This document shows positions 5,973-11,719 of a stretch of DNA of 11,719 nucleotides, in pieces (within the stretch, counting starts at the first letter, position 1; each line of letters begins with the position of its first letter). This DNA is from an uncultured Bacilli bacterium (lineage in GTDB: Bacteria; Bacillota_I; Bacilli_A; RF39; UBA660). The notes under the pieces are model-generated. The model searched no databases. It was not told the origin of the DNA and saw only the letters and a program-made list of their open reading frames with translations. Location: NCBI GenBank assembly GCA_947625005.1, contig CANQNA010000037.1, positions 1 to 11,719 on the forward strand, read 5' to 3'. Both the position numbers and the translations under genes were made by a program.

Positions 5973-5980
5973 ATTTTATG
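5973..5980 (-). promoter_or_regulatory. Sigma-E-like -10 box before the yqfQ-like gene
   Basis: The minus strand reads CATAAAAT, close to the B. subtilis sigma-E -10 consensus CATACAAT. Five nt later comes AAGGTGA, the SD. The -35 is not convincing and AT richness makes chance matches common. Confidence 0.3.
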
Positions 5981-5996
5981 ATTTAACTTAAAATAG

Positions 5997-6025
5997 TTTA
6001 ACTCTAAAAAAAAATATGTTATAAT
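5997..6025 (+). promoter_or_regulatory. Extended -10 promoter of the pilus gene pair
   Basis: TGTTATAAT (6017-6025) is a consensus extended -10. TTTAAC (5997-6002) at a 17-nt spacing is a weak -35. It points to a start near 6032, directly before the first pilus gene, and supports the upstream start codon at 6054. Confidence 0.6.
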
Positions 6026-6053
6026 TTATAAGAATAAGGAAAGTGGGTGGCCA

Positions 6054-7682
6054 ATGAAAACAAAAAGTAAGAAAAATAATTCTGCCATTTTACTATTCCT
6101 TAAACCTTTTTATTTAATATTAAAACCTTTCTTTTTAATTTTTATGTATATTTCTTTAGGAGTATATTATTCTTTTTATGGCTTGTTTTATCCTTTTATT
6201 TTAATTTATAATATAATTTCTAACTCACTTTATAATATTTATAAGAAAGGTCAAAAAGAAAAAGATATTAAAGAAATTAGAGAATCAGTTAATTTAAATA
6301 TTGATGAAAAAATGATTGCTAATGAAAAAAAAGATAAAGAACTAAAAAAAGTTAAAGCTAAACGTGTTGATAATAAAAAGTTAAGTGCTAGATTAGAATT
6401 AGAAAAACAACAATTAATGTCGGAATTAGATGAAAGTGAAAATGTTAGAAGTGAAAAATTAATAACATTTAGATATACTGCAAGAAATCCTGAAGGGAAG
6501 AAAGAAACTGGGATTTTTCCTGCCTATTCTAAAAGTGAAGTTTATAATTATCTTGAAGGAGAAAATTATAATGTTTATAAAATTGAAACTAGTAAGTTTA
6601 TTGAATTTATGTATGGAAATAAACAATTTCTTACTAAAAAAATGTCTACTAAAGATTTAATTTTCTGGTTAACACAATTATCTACTTATTTAAAAAGTGG
6701 TATTACTTTAACAGAATCTATGAAAATACTTAGTAAACAAATGGGAAAGAAAGATATTAATAAAAGAAAAACCTTTGATTCAATCATTTATAATTTAACC
6801 TTGGGAGAAAGTTTTTCTTCTGCATTGGAAAAACAAAATGATACTTTTCCTCCTTTATTAATTAATATGATTAAAGCGGCTGAAGCGACTGGAGAGTTGG
6901 AAGAAACTTTAGATGATATGGTGGACTATTATACGGAAACAGAACAAACGAGAAAACAAATGATTAGTGCTCTTGCTTATCCTTCTGCTATCGTAATAAT
7001 TGCTGTAGCAGTTGTAACATTTATGCTTTTATATATTGTACCCCAGTTTCAATCAATCTATGATAGTGCTGGAGTAGAAATAAATGGTTTTACTGCTTTT
7101 GTTTTAGCTTCAAGTGAATTTTTAAAGAAAAATATTTTTATTATTCTTTTAATAATTATGGTAATTGCTTTTACTATAGGAATGATGTATAAAAAAATAA
7201 AGGCTTTTAGAGAAGTGATGCAAGTAGTTTTAATGAAAATGCCAATAATAGGAAAAGTTATTATTTATAAAGAATTAACTATTTTTACGAAAACATTTTC
7301 TTCTTTATTAAAAAATAATGTTTTTATTACTGAAAGTATGGATATTTTATCTAAAATAACTAATAATGAAATATATAAAACAATAATGATTAATACTATT
7401 AGTAATATTGCTCGAGGGGATAAAATATCAGATTCCTTTAAAGATCATTGGGCAATTCCTGATGTTGCTTATTTTATGATTGTTACAGGAGAATCAACAG
7501 GAGAATTAGCTGAAATGATGAGTAAAGTTAGTATATATTATCAAGAGGAACATAGGTCTTTAATTAATACTATGAAATCATTTATTGAGCCAGCGATTAT
7601 AGTTTTGTTGGCTGCAATTGTGGGAAGTGTAATATTAGCAATTATAGTGCCAATGTTTAGTTTGTATTCGGAGATATCATGA
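6054..7682 (+). CDS. Type II secretion/type IV pilus platform protein (GspF/PilC/ComGB family) with long N-terminal extension
   Basis: The inner-membrane platform of type IV pilus-like machines, on which the assembly ATPase acts. At 542 residues it exceeds the usual 350-410. The first ~135 residues are extra: a very hydrophobic stretch (11-58) and then a highly charged Lys/Glu coiled-coil-like segment (62-130). The normal family N-terminus starts near ITFRYTARNPEGKKETG (137-153). Two GspF domains follow. The first (about 200-330) carries AAEATGELEE (275-284) and the second (about 405-535) carries VTGESTGELAE (477-487), each followed by a membrane helix. The ATG at 6054 follows GTGGGTGG at an unusually short 3 nt, with AAGGA slightly upstream. 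It ends in TGA and overlaps the prepilin peptidase gene by 4 nt (ATGA). Likely roles are competence pseudopili or pili, but no ATPase or pilin gene is nearby. Confidence 0.88.
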   Translation: MKTKSKKNNSAILLFLKPFYLILKPFFLIFMYISLGVYYSFYGLFYPFILIYNIISNSLYNIYKKGQKEKDIKEIRESVNLNIDEKMIANEKKDKELKKVKAKRVDNKKLSARLELEKQQLMSELDESENVRSEKLITFRYTARNPEGKKETGIFPAYSKSEVYNYLEGENYNVYKIETSKFIEFMYGNKQFLTKKMSTKDLIFWLTQLSTYLKSGITLTESMKILSKQMGKKDINKRKTFDSIIYNLTLGESFSSALEKQNDTFPPLLINMIKAAEATGELEETLDDMVDYYTETEQTRKQMISALAYPSAIVIIAVAVVTFMLLYIVPQFQSIYDSAGVEINGFTAFVLASSEFLKKNIFIILLIIMVIAFTIGMMYKKIKAFREVMQVVLMKMPIIGKVIIYKELTIFTKTFSSLLKNNVFITESMDILSKITNNEIYKTIMINTISNIARGDKISDSFKDHWAIPDVAYFMIVTGESTGELAEMMSKVSIYYQEEHRSLINTMKSFIEPAIIVLLAAIVGSVILAIIVPMFSLYSEIS

Positions 7683-8461
7683 TAGGATTTTATAAAGTAT
7701 TATATTCAATTTTTATCTTTATTTTTGGCCTTGTAATGGGATCATTTTATAATGTAGTAGGTTTAAGATTACCAAAAAAAGAATCTATTATAAAACCAAA
7801 ATCTCATTGTCCAAAATGCCATCATCAATTGAAATGGAAGGAAAAAATTCCTCTTTTAAGTTATTTAATATTAAACGGTAAATGCAGTGCATGTAAAGAA
7901 CCAATTAGTTTAATATATCCTTTTATTGAATTATTAACAGGTATTATGTTTTTATTTGATTTTTGGCTGTTTAATTTATCAGAGAATTTTTTTCTTGCTC
8001 TTTTAATATCTAGTTTAGTTTCTATTATTTTTGTTAGTGATTCTAGATATTATATTATTGATGATGAACCTTTAATAATTGTTGGAATTCTTGCGTTAAT
8101 TGTTAAAATTTATTTTCATGGACCTAGTATAATAATTCCCTCACTTTTTGGAGGAGTTATTGGATTTTTATTTGCTTATGCTTTAAGAATTTTTGGCTTT
8201 ATTGCTTTTAAAAAAGAGTCGTTAGGAGGAGGAGATATTAAATTATCTTTTCTTGCCGGAATATTTTTAGGAGCAAAATTAGGAATACTTTATCTTATTT
8301 TAGCTTCTTTTCTAGCTTTCCCTTATGCTGTTTATTTATCTTTTAAAAAAAGTGATCATTTATTACCATTTGGACCTTTTTTAGTATCTAGTATTTATAT
8401 CATATTTTTAAATTTAGATAAGTTTACTAAAATAATTACTGATTTTTTTACTATAAGGTAA
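7679..8461 (+). CDS. Prepilin peptidase, A24 family (PilD/ComC type)
   Basis: A membrane aspartyl protease that cleaves prepilin leader peptides and usually N-methylates the new end. The 260 residues show the full bifunctional layout. The N-terminal helix is followed by GSFYNVVGLRLP (21-32). A four-cysteine metal site follows: CPKC (44-47) and CSAC (69-72). Then comes the A24 peptidase core with FVSDSRYYIIDDEP (118-131) and LGGGDIKL (182-189). Asp121 and Asp186 are the expected catalytic pair. About seven further hydrophobic segments follow. It is translationally coupled to the GspF-like gene through a 4-nt ATGA overlap and is followed by a clear terminator. It would process the pilins used by the same machine, which must be encoded elsewhere. 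Confidence 0.92.
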   Translation: MIGFYKVLYSIFIFIFGLVMGSFYNVVGLRLPKKESIIKPKSHCPKCHHQLKWKEKIPLLSYLILNGKCSACKEPISLIYPFIELLTGIMFLFDFWLFNLSENFFLALLISSLVSIIFVSDSRYYIIDDEPLIIVGILALIVKIYFHGPSIIIPSLFGGVIGFLFAYALRIFGFIAFKKESLGGGDIKLSFLAGIFLGAKLGILYLILASFLAFPYAVYLSFKKSDHLLPFGPFLVSSIYIIFLNLDKFTKIITDFFTIR

Positions 8462-8479
8462 ATATTTAAGAAAAATATT

Positions 8480-8503
8480 AAGGACTAATTATGTCCTTTT
8501 TTT
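8480..8503 (+). terminator. Intrinsic terminator after the prepilin peptidase gene
   Basis: AAGGAC (8480-8485) pairs with GTCCTT (8493-8498) around a 7-nt loop, and seven T (8497-8503) follow. It separates the pilus pair from the dacB operon. Confidence 0.75.
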
Positions 8504-8511
8504 CATAGAAT
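8504..8511 (+). promoter_or_regulatory. Sigma-E-like -10 box for the dacB-spmA-spmB operon
   Basis: CATAGAAT matches the B. subtilis sigma-E -10 consensus CATACAAT at seven of eight positions. It is placed directly after the terminator and 5 nt before the SD AGGTGAT (8517-8523). In B. subtilis the dacB operon is transcribed by sigma-E. The -35 would fall within the terminator hairpin and is not a good match. Confidence 0.4.
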
Positions 8512-8526
8512 TGTTTAGGTGATATT

Positions 8527-9582
8527 ATGAAGAAATACTTTTTTATTCCTTTAATCTTTTTATTCACTTTAACAGTTCAAGCAAGTAGTTATACAGTGAT
8601 GGATATGGATACTAATCGAGTTCTTTTAAATAGTAATCAACATAATCAAAGTTTAATTGCTTCTATTACGAAAATAATGACATCTTTAGTAGTTCTTAAT
8701 AATACGGAAGATTTAAATAAAACTGTTACAGTTTCTAATGAAGTTTTAAAAAGTTATGGAAGTGGAATTTATATTGAAGTAGGAGAGCATATTAAAATAA
8801 AAGATTTGTTATACGGGTTAATGCTTAGAAGTGGTAATGATGCTGCTATAGAATTAGCTCAAGAAATAGGAGGCTCTATGGAAGGGTTTGTTCTTTATAT
8901 GAATGAACTTGCCAAATCTTTAAATATGAAAGATACAATATTTATTAATAACAATGGTTTAGAAAATGAATTAGGCCAAGGTAATTTATCAACAAGTTAT
9001 GATATGGCTTTATTATCTAGTTATGCAATGAAAAATAAAATGTATCAAAATATTGTTAAAACTACATCATATACAGTAAAAACTGATCGAAAAACTTATG
9101 TTTGGCATAATAAAAATCGTCTTTTAACTGAATATAAATATTGTACTGGAGGAAAAACAGGATTTACCAAAAAAGCTAGAAGAACTTTAGTTACAACAGC
9201 TACAAAAAATAATATGAATATTACAATAGTAACTTTAAATGATCCTAATGATTTTCAAAATCATAAAGCTTTTTATGAGAAAATTTTTAAAAATTATAAA
9301 AAGTATCAAATTTTAAATACCAAGAAAACTATTTTAGATAATAAAGATTATTATATTAAAAACAATTTTTATATGACATTAACTAAAGATGAGTATAAAA
9401 AAATCAAAACTGATATTATTCTTTATGAAGATTCAGCAGAACAAGCAGTAGGGGAATATCAAGTTAAATTAAATGGGGTAATTTATCATAAAGAAAAAAT
9501 ATATAAAAGAGAAGAATCTCAACAAAAGCATTTAAAATGGTATGAAAAGTTTTTTCAAAAATTAGGAGTAATTAATGGTTAA
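8527..9582 (+). CDS. dacB: Serine-type D-Ala-D-Ala carboxypeptidase, sporulation DacB type
   Basis: A penicillin-binding protein that trims the terminal D-Ala of peptidoglycan stem peptides. DacB (PBP5*) tunes cross-linking of the spore cortex. The 351 residues start with a signal peptide (1-19, cleavage probably after VQA). The three active-site motifs are SITK (46-49, nucleophile Ser46), SGN (102-104) and KTG (210-212, within GGKTGFTKKA). A C-terminal beta-rich domain (about 265-325) follows. The last residues KWYEKFFQKL (337-346) could be a short amphipathic membrane anchor. The ATG follows AGGTGAT. It overlaps spmA by 8 nt. The choice of DacB over other PBP5-type enzymes rests on the adjoining spmA-spmB genes, the same order as B. 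subtilis. Confidence 0.9.
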   Translation: MKKYFFIPLIFLFTLTVQASSYTVMDMDTNRVLLNSNQHNQSLIASITKIMTSLVVLNNTEDLNKTVTVSNEVLKSYGSGIYIEVGEHIKIKDLLYGLMLRSGNDAAIELAQEIGGSMEGFVLYMNELAKSLNMKDTIFINNNGLENELGQGNLSTSYDMALLSSYAMKNKMYQNIVKTTSYTVKTDRKTYVWHNKNRLLTEYKYCTGGKTGFTKKARRTLVTTATKNNMNITIVTLNDPNDFQNHKAFYEKIFKNYKKYQILNTKKTILDNKDYYIKNNFYMTLTKDEYKKIKTDIILYEDSAEQAVGEYQVKLNGVIYHKEKIYKREESQQKHLKWYEKFFQKLGVING

Positions 9583-10162
9583 TATTATTTGGGGAATTTT
9601 TATAATAGCGGGCATTGTTTATGGTGCAGTAAGTGGAAATATTAAAACTATTAATGACATTTTAATAAATAGTGGAAAAACTTCTATTGAAATTATTATG
9701 GAAATGATTCCAGTTTTAGTTATTTGGATGGGGTTAATGGAAATAGCAGAAAAGAGTGGTTTGCTTACTTTAATTTCTAAAAAATTATCAAAAGTTTTAA
9801 GAATATTATTCCCTTCTATTCCTAAAGATAATAAAGCTTTAGGTTACATTGCTTCTAATGTAGCAGTTAATATGGCTGGTCTTGGTTCTGCGGCAACTCC
9901 TTTTGGTTTAAAGGCTATGGAAGAATTACAAAAGATAAACGAAAAAAAAGATACAGCTAGTGAAGCAATGATTACGTTTCTTGTTTTAAATACGGGAGGC
10001 GTTACGATTATTCCTACAACTATCATTGCTCTAAGAAGTCTTCATAAATCTGCTAATCCTAATGAAGTAATAATTACTTGTGTTTTAGCAACATTTATTT
10101 CTTGTTTTTGTGGATTACTTTTAGATTGGTTTATAAGGAGAAAAAACAATGGGCACAATTAG
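9575..10162 (+). CDS. spmA: Spore maturation protein SpmA
   Basis: A membrane protein of the nucleoside-recognition (GATE) domain family. In B. subtilis SpmA with SpmB is needed for full dehydration of the spore core and hence heat resistance. The 195 residues start with a membrane helix (about 3-20). Characteristic conserved stretches are PVLVIWMGLMEIAEKSGLL (46-64), NVAVNMAGLGSAATPFGLKA (95-114) and LNTGGVTIIPTTIIALRS (138-155), with a final helix near 166-188. The start at 9575 follows AGGAG at 6-nt spacing and lies within the end of dacB. It overlaps spmB by 14 nt. The tight overlaps imply one cotranscribed and coupled unit. The transported or sensed molecule is not known for the family. 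Confidence 0.93.
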   Translation: MVNIIWGIFIIAGIVYGAVSGNIKTINDILINSGKTSIEIIMEMIPVLVIWMGLMEIAEKSGLLTLISKKLSKVLRILFPSIPKDNKALGYIASNVAVNMAGLGSAATPFGLKAMEELQKINEKKDTASEAMITFLVLNTGGVTIIPTTIIALRSLHKSANPNEVIITCVLATFISCFCGLLLDWFIRRKNNGHN

Positions 10163-10673
10163 TTTATTTATATTACCAATAATTGTAGTAATTATTATTG
10201 TTTATGGTTTTAAAAAGAAGGTAGATATCTATGATTCATTTTGTGATGGAGCTATAAGTGGTTTAAAAACAGCTTTAAAAGTTTTCCCTTTTCTTTGTGC
10301 AATGATTTTTGCGGTTAATTTGATTGTTGATAGTGGACTTATTAATTTTATTTTTTCTCCTTTAAAAGGTTTATTAAATCACTTTAATCTACCTTTAGAT
10401 ATTCTTCCTATGGCTTTCTTGCGTCCTATTTCTGGTACTGCTTCACTTGCTCTTTTAAATGATATTTTAGGAAATTTTGGACCCGATTCATTTGTAGGTC
10501 GAGTTGCCTCAACTATTCAAGGAAGTACAGATACTACTTTTTACGTAATTACTCTTTATTTTGGTAGTATTGGAGTAAATAAAATAAGATATGCTTTAAA
10601 AGTAGGTTTATTTGCTGACTTGATTGGCATATCTTTAAGTTTTATTATTGTATATTTGTTTTTTGGAATTTAA
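10149..10673 (+). CDS. spmB: Spore maturation protein SpmB
   Basis: Partner of SpmA, also of the nucleoside-recognition membrane family and needed for spore core dehydration in B. subtilis. The 174 residues have an N-terminal helix (4-21). Conserved segments follow: DGAISGLKTALKVFPFL (33-49), LRPISGTASLALLNDI (91-106) and STIQGSTDTTFYVITLYFGS (121-140), then a C-terminal helix (153-173). The start follows AAGGAG (10134-10139). Its last 29 bases overlap the end of the convergent gene at 10645-11202. No convincing terminator is visible downstream, so transcription may run into the antisense of that gene. Confidence 0.93.
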   Translation: MGTISLFILPIIVVIIIVYGFKKKVDIYDSFCDGAISGLKTALKVFPFLCAMIFAVNLIVDSGLINFIFSPLKGLLNHFNLPLDILPMAFLRPISGTASLALLNDILGNFGPDSFVGRVASTIQGSTDTTFYVITLYFGSIGVNKIRYALKVGLFADLIGISLSFIIVYLFFGI

Positions 10674-11202
10674 CTGATTCTTCTTCAATTATTTTTTTTA
10701 GACATTTATTATTTTCTTGTACTAATTTTTGAATATTTATTAGTTCATTTTCTAGAGAATGTGTTGGAGAATATTCTATTCCTTTTCGGCCAAAATTTAA
10801 AATATCTAAATTATTTTTTAAATTTTGAGAATTAACTTCTTGTATATTTACAATGTCTAATAAAAAATTATAAATGAAGACTAGATGATAAAAATTTTGA
10901 GTTTGTCTAATTAATTTTAAATATTTGATAATATCTTTTAAAATATTTTTTATAAGATTATTATTTTCTCTATTTTTTTTAAAGATAAGATCTACATTTG
11001 AATCTATTAATGTAATTTTATTCATTAAAAAATCCACAACAGATGATATTTTGAGTTTTGAAGAAGAATGTATTAGTTTCTTTACAATCCAAATAATCTG
11101 GTCTAAACAAAAATTTAGATAAGATAAATCATTGTTCATTAAAGAAATGTTAATTGAATTAATAAAATCTTTGTTTGCATTTTCAAATTCTGGATCAGTC
11201 AT
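10645..11202 (-). CDS. Unrecognised 185-residue helical protein
   Basis: I do not recognise this protein. It is rich in Asn, Lys, Ile and Leu and looks almost entirely helical. It has no signal peptide or clear membrane helix and no cysteine cluster; two Cys are at 32 and 168. Residues 1-60 form amphipathic helices (MTDPEFENANKDFINS...), 85-115 another amphipathic region, and 145-180 a Glu/Lys/Asn-rich coiled-coil-like tail. It seems cytosolic. The ATG at 11202 follows AAAAGGAG at 8-nt spacing, and an almost consensus vegetative promoter lies upstream, so it is probably well expressed. It converges on spmB (29-bp overlap) and is divergent from the rsuA/rluB-type gene. Base composition is like its neighbours. 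The SD and promoter make it a real gene. Confidence 0.8.
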   Translation of the reverse strand: MTDPEFENANKDFINSINISLMNNDLSYLNFCLDQIIWIVKKLIHSSSKLKISSVVDFLMNKITLIDSNVDLIFKKNRENNNLIKNILKDIIKYLKLIRQTQNFYHLVFIYNFLLDIVNIQEVNSQNLKNNLDILNFGRKGIEYSPTHSLENELINIQKLVQENNKCLKKIIEEESVKFQKTNIQ

Positions 11203-11226
11203 AATCCGCTCTCCTTTTTAAAACTT

Positions 11227-11254
11227 ATTATATTAATTAAAAATTTATTGTCAA
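11227..11254 (-). promoter_or_regulatory. Near-consensus vegetative promoter of the unrecognised gene
   Basis: On the minus strand a perfect TTGACA (11254-11249), a 16-nt spacer and a perfect TATAAT (11232-11227) lead to a start near 11220, 18 nt before the ATG. This is the strongest sigma-A-type promoter in the window. Confidence 0.75.
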
Positions 11255-11257
11255 GAA

Positions 11258-11286
11258 TAGACTAAATTTAAACTTTTTGATAAAAT
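11258..11286 (+). promoter_or_regulatory. Extended -10 promoter of the rsuA/rluB-type gene
   Basis: TAGACT (11258-11263), a 17-nt spacer and TAAAAT (11281-11286) with the extended TG at 11278-11279. It is back to back with the minus-strand promoter; the two -35 boxes are 3 nt apart. Confidence 0.5.
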
Positions 11287-11302
11287 AAATTTAGGTGATT
11301 TT

Positions 11303-11719
11303 ATGGAACGATTACAAAAAGTCATTGCTTCCTCTGGATTTACTTCAAGAAGAAAAGCAGAAGATTTAATTAAAGCGGGAAAAGTTTTGGTAAATGGAGA
11401 AGTAGTAAGAGAACTTGGAACAAAAGTAAATGGTAATGATGATATTGTAATAGATGGCATTCATCTAGAAAAAGAAGATAAAGTTTATTATCTTTTAAAT
11501 AAACCAAGAGGTGTAATTAGTTCTGTAAGTGATGAGAAAAATCGAAAAACGATTGTTGATTTAATTAAAACTGATAAAAGAATATATCCAATAGGAAGAT
11601 TAGATTATGATACAACGGGAATTATATTACTTACTAATGATGGAGAACTTTCTAATATTTTAATGCATCCTAAAAATCATGTAGAAAAAACTTATTTAGC
11701 AAAATTAAATAAATATATG
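11303..11719 (+). CDS. rluB: Pseudouridine synthase, RsuA/RluB/E/F family (partial, runs off right edge)
   Basis: A 139-residue N-terminal part with no stop before the window ends. Residues 1-58 are an S4 RNA-binding domain (MERLQKVIASSGFTSRRKAE...KVLVNGEVV). The catalytic domain then begins with LLNKPRGVISSV (64-75) and the signature GRLDYDTTGIILLTNDGEL (98-116), with Asp101 as the expected catalytic residue. The opening of the next conserved block, HPKNHVEKTYLAKL, is also present. The product should modify a uridine in rRNA. In B. subtilis the rluB gene follows dacB-spmA-spmB, so position favours RluB (23S rRNA) over RsuA (16S). The ATG follows AGGTGAT (11293-11299). Choice within the family is by synteny only. 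Confidence 0.9.
   Translation, partial: MERLQKVIASSGFTSRRKAEDLIKAGKVLVNGEVVRELGTKVNGNDDIVIDGIHLEKEDKVYYLLNKPRGVISSVSDEKNRKTIVDLIKTDKRIYPIGRLDYDTTGIILLTNDGELSNILMHPKNHVEKTYLAKLNKYM

Noticed and set aside
7680..7682. TGA read as tryptophan (Mycoplasma code)
   Set aside because: TGA here is the natural end of the GspF-like gene, in the common ATGA overlap with the next gene, and Trp elsewhere is TGG.
10925..11122. Plus-strand ORF opposite the unrecognised 185-residue gene
   Set aside because: No SD or promoter, low-complexity Phe/Ile-rich product; the minus-strand frame is longer and has both signals.
1..11719. CRISPR arrays, tRNA or rRNA genes, insertion sequences, phage or plasmid functions
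   Set aside because: No regularly spaced repeats, cloverleaf sequences, transposase motifs or flanking repeats were seen on reading both strands.

Overview
The window is a very AT-rich, gene-dense stretch of a spore-forming, low-GC Firmicute (Bacilli-like). The taxonomic call is inference from gene content. Three sporulation landmarks are present: sigG followed by a ylmC/ymxH-type gene, a yqfQ-like gene, and a dacB-spmA-spmB operon followed by an rsuA/rluB-type pseudouridine synthase, an order that resembles Bacillus subtilis. TGA is used as a stop codon (end of the gspF-like gene), so this is not a TGA-Trp mollicute code, despite the Mycoplasma-like base composition. An uncultured gut-type member of the Bacilli would fit, but the window alone cannot fix the lineage.

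Layout. Positions 2-370 hold the 3' end of an unrecognised membrane-hairpin protein. At 396-1624 lies a divergent PRPP synthase gene (prs) behind a promoter, a 20-codon leader ORF with a strong Shine-Dalgarno (SD), and an A-tract/U-tract terminator hairpin whose 3' arm contains the leader stop codon. This looks like a transcription attenuator. Positions 1660-2729 carry sigG, whose SD is buried in a long hairpin, and then ylmC. Positions 2759-4109 carry lspA (signal peptidase II) and rluD (23S rRNA pseudouridine synthase), overlapping by 47 nt. At 4099-4512 (minus) is a small five-helix membrane protein that aligns by eye with a degenerate TspO/MBR protein. It is divergent from a rhomboid protease (4574-5713), which converges on a yqfQ-like gene (5714-5956, minus).

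Positions 6054-8461 are a two-gene pilus or competence operon: an inner-membrane platform protein (GspF/PilC/ComGB) with a long N-terminal extension, and a prepilin peptidase (PilD/ComC). It has its own promoter and terminator. No pilin or assembly ATPase lies in the window, so the rest of that machine must be elsewhere if it exists. Positions 8504-10673 carry the dacB-spmA-spmB spore cortex and core-dehydration operon, behind a box resembling a sigma-E -10 element. At 10645-11202 (minus) is an unrecognised 185-residue helical protein with an almost perfect vegetative promoter, wedged between spmB and the rsuA/rluB-type gene that runs off the right edge (11303-11719).

The most interesting material is regulatory: the prs leader peptide with its overlapping terminator, the hairpin covering the sigG SD, and a recurring layout in which a -10-like box sits immediately before the SD. 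No rRNA, tRNA, CRISPR array, insertion sequence or gene-free stretch over 300 bases was seen.
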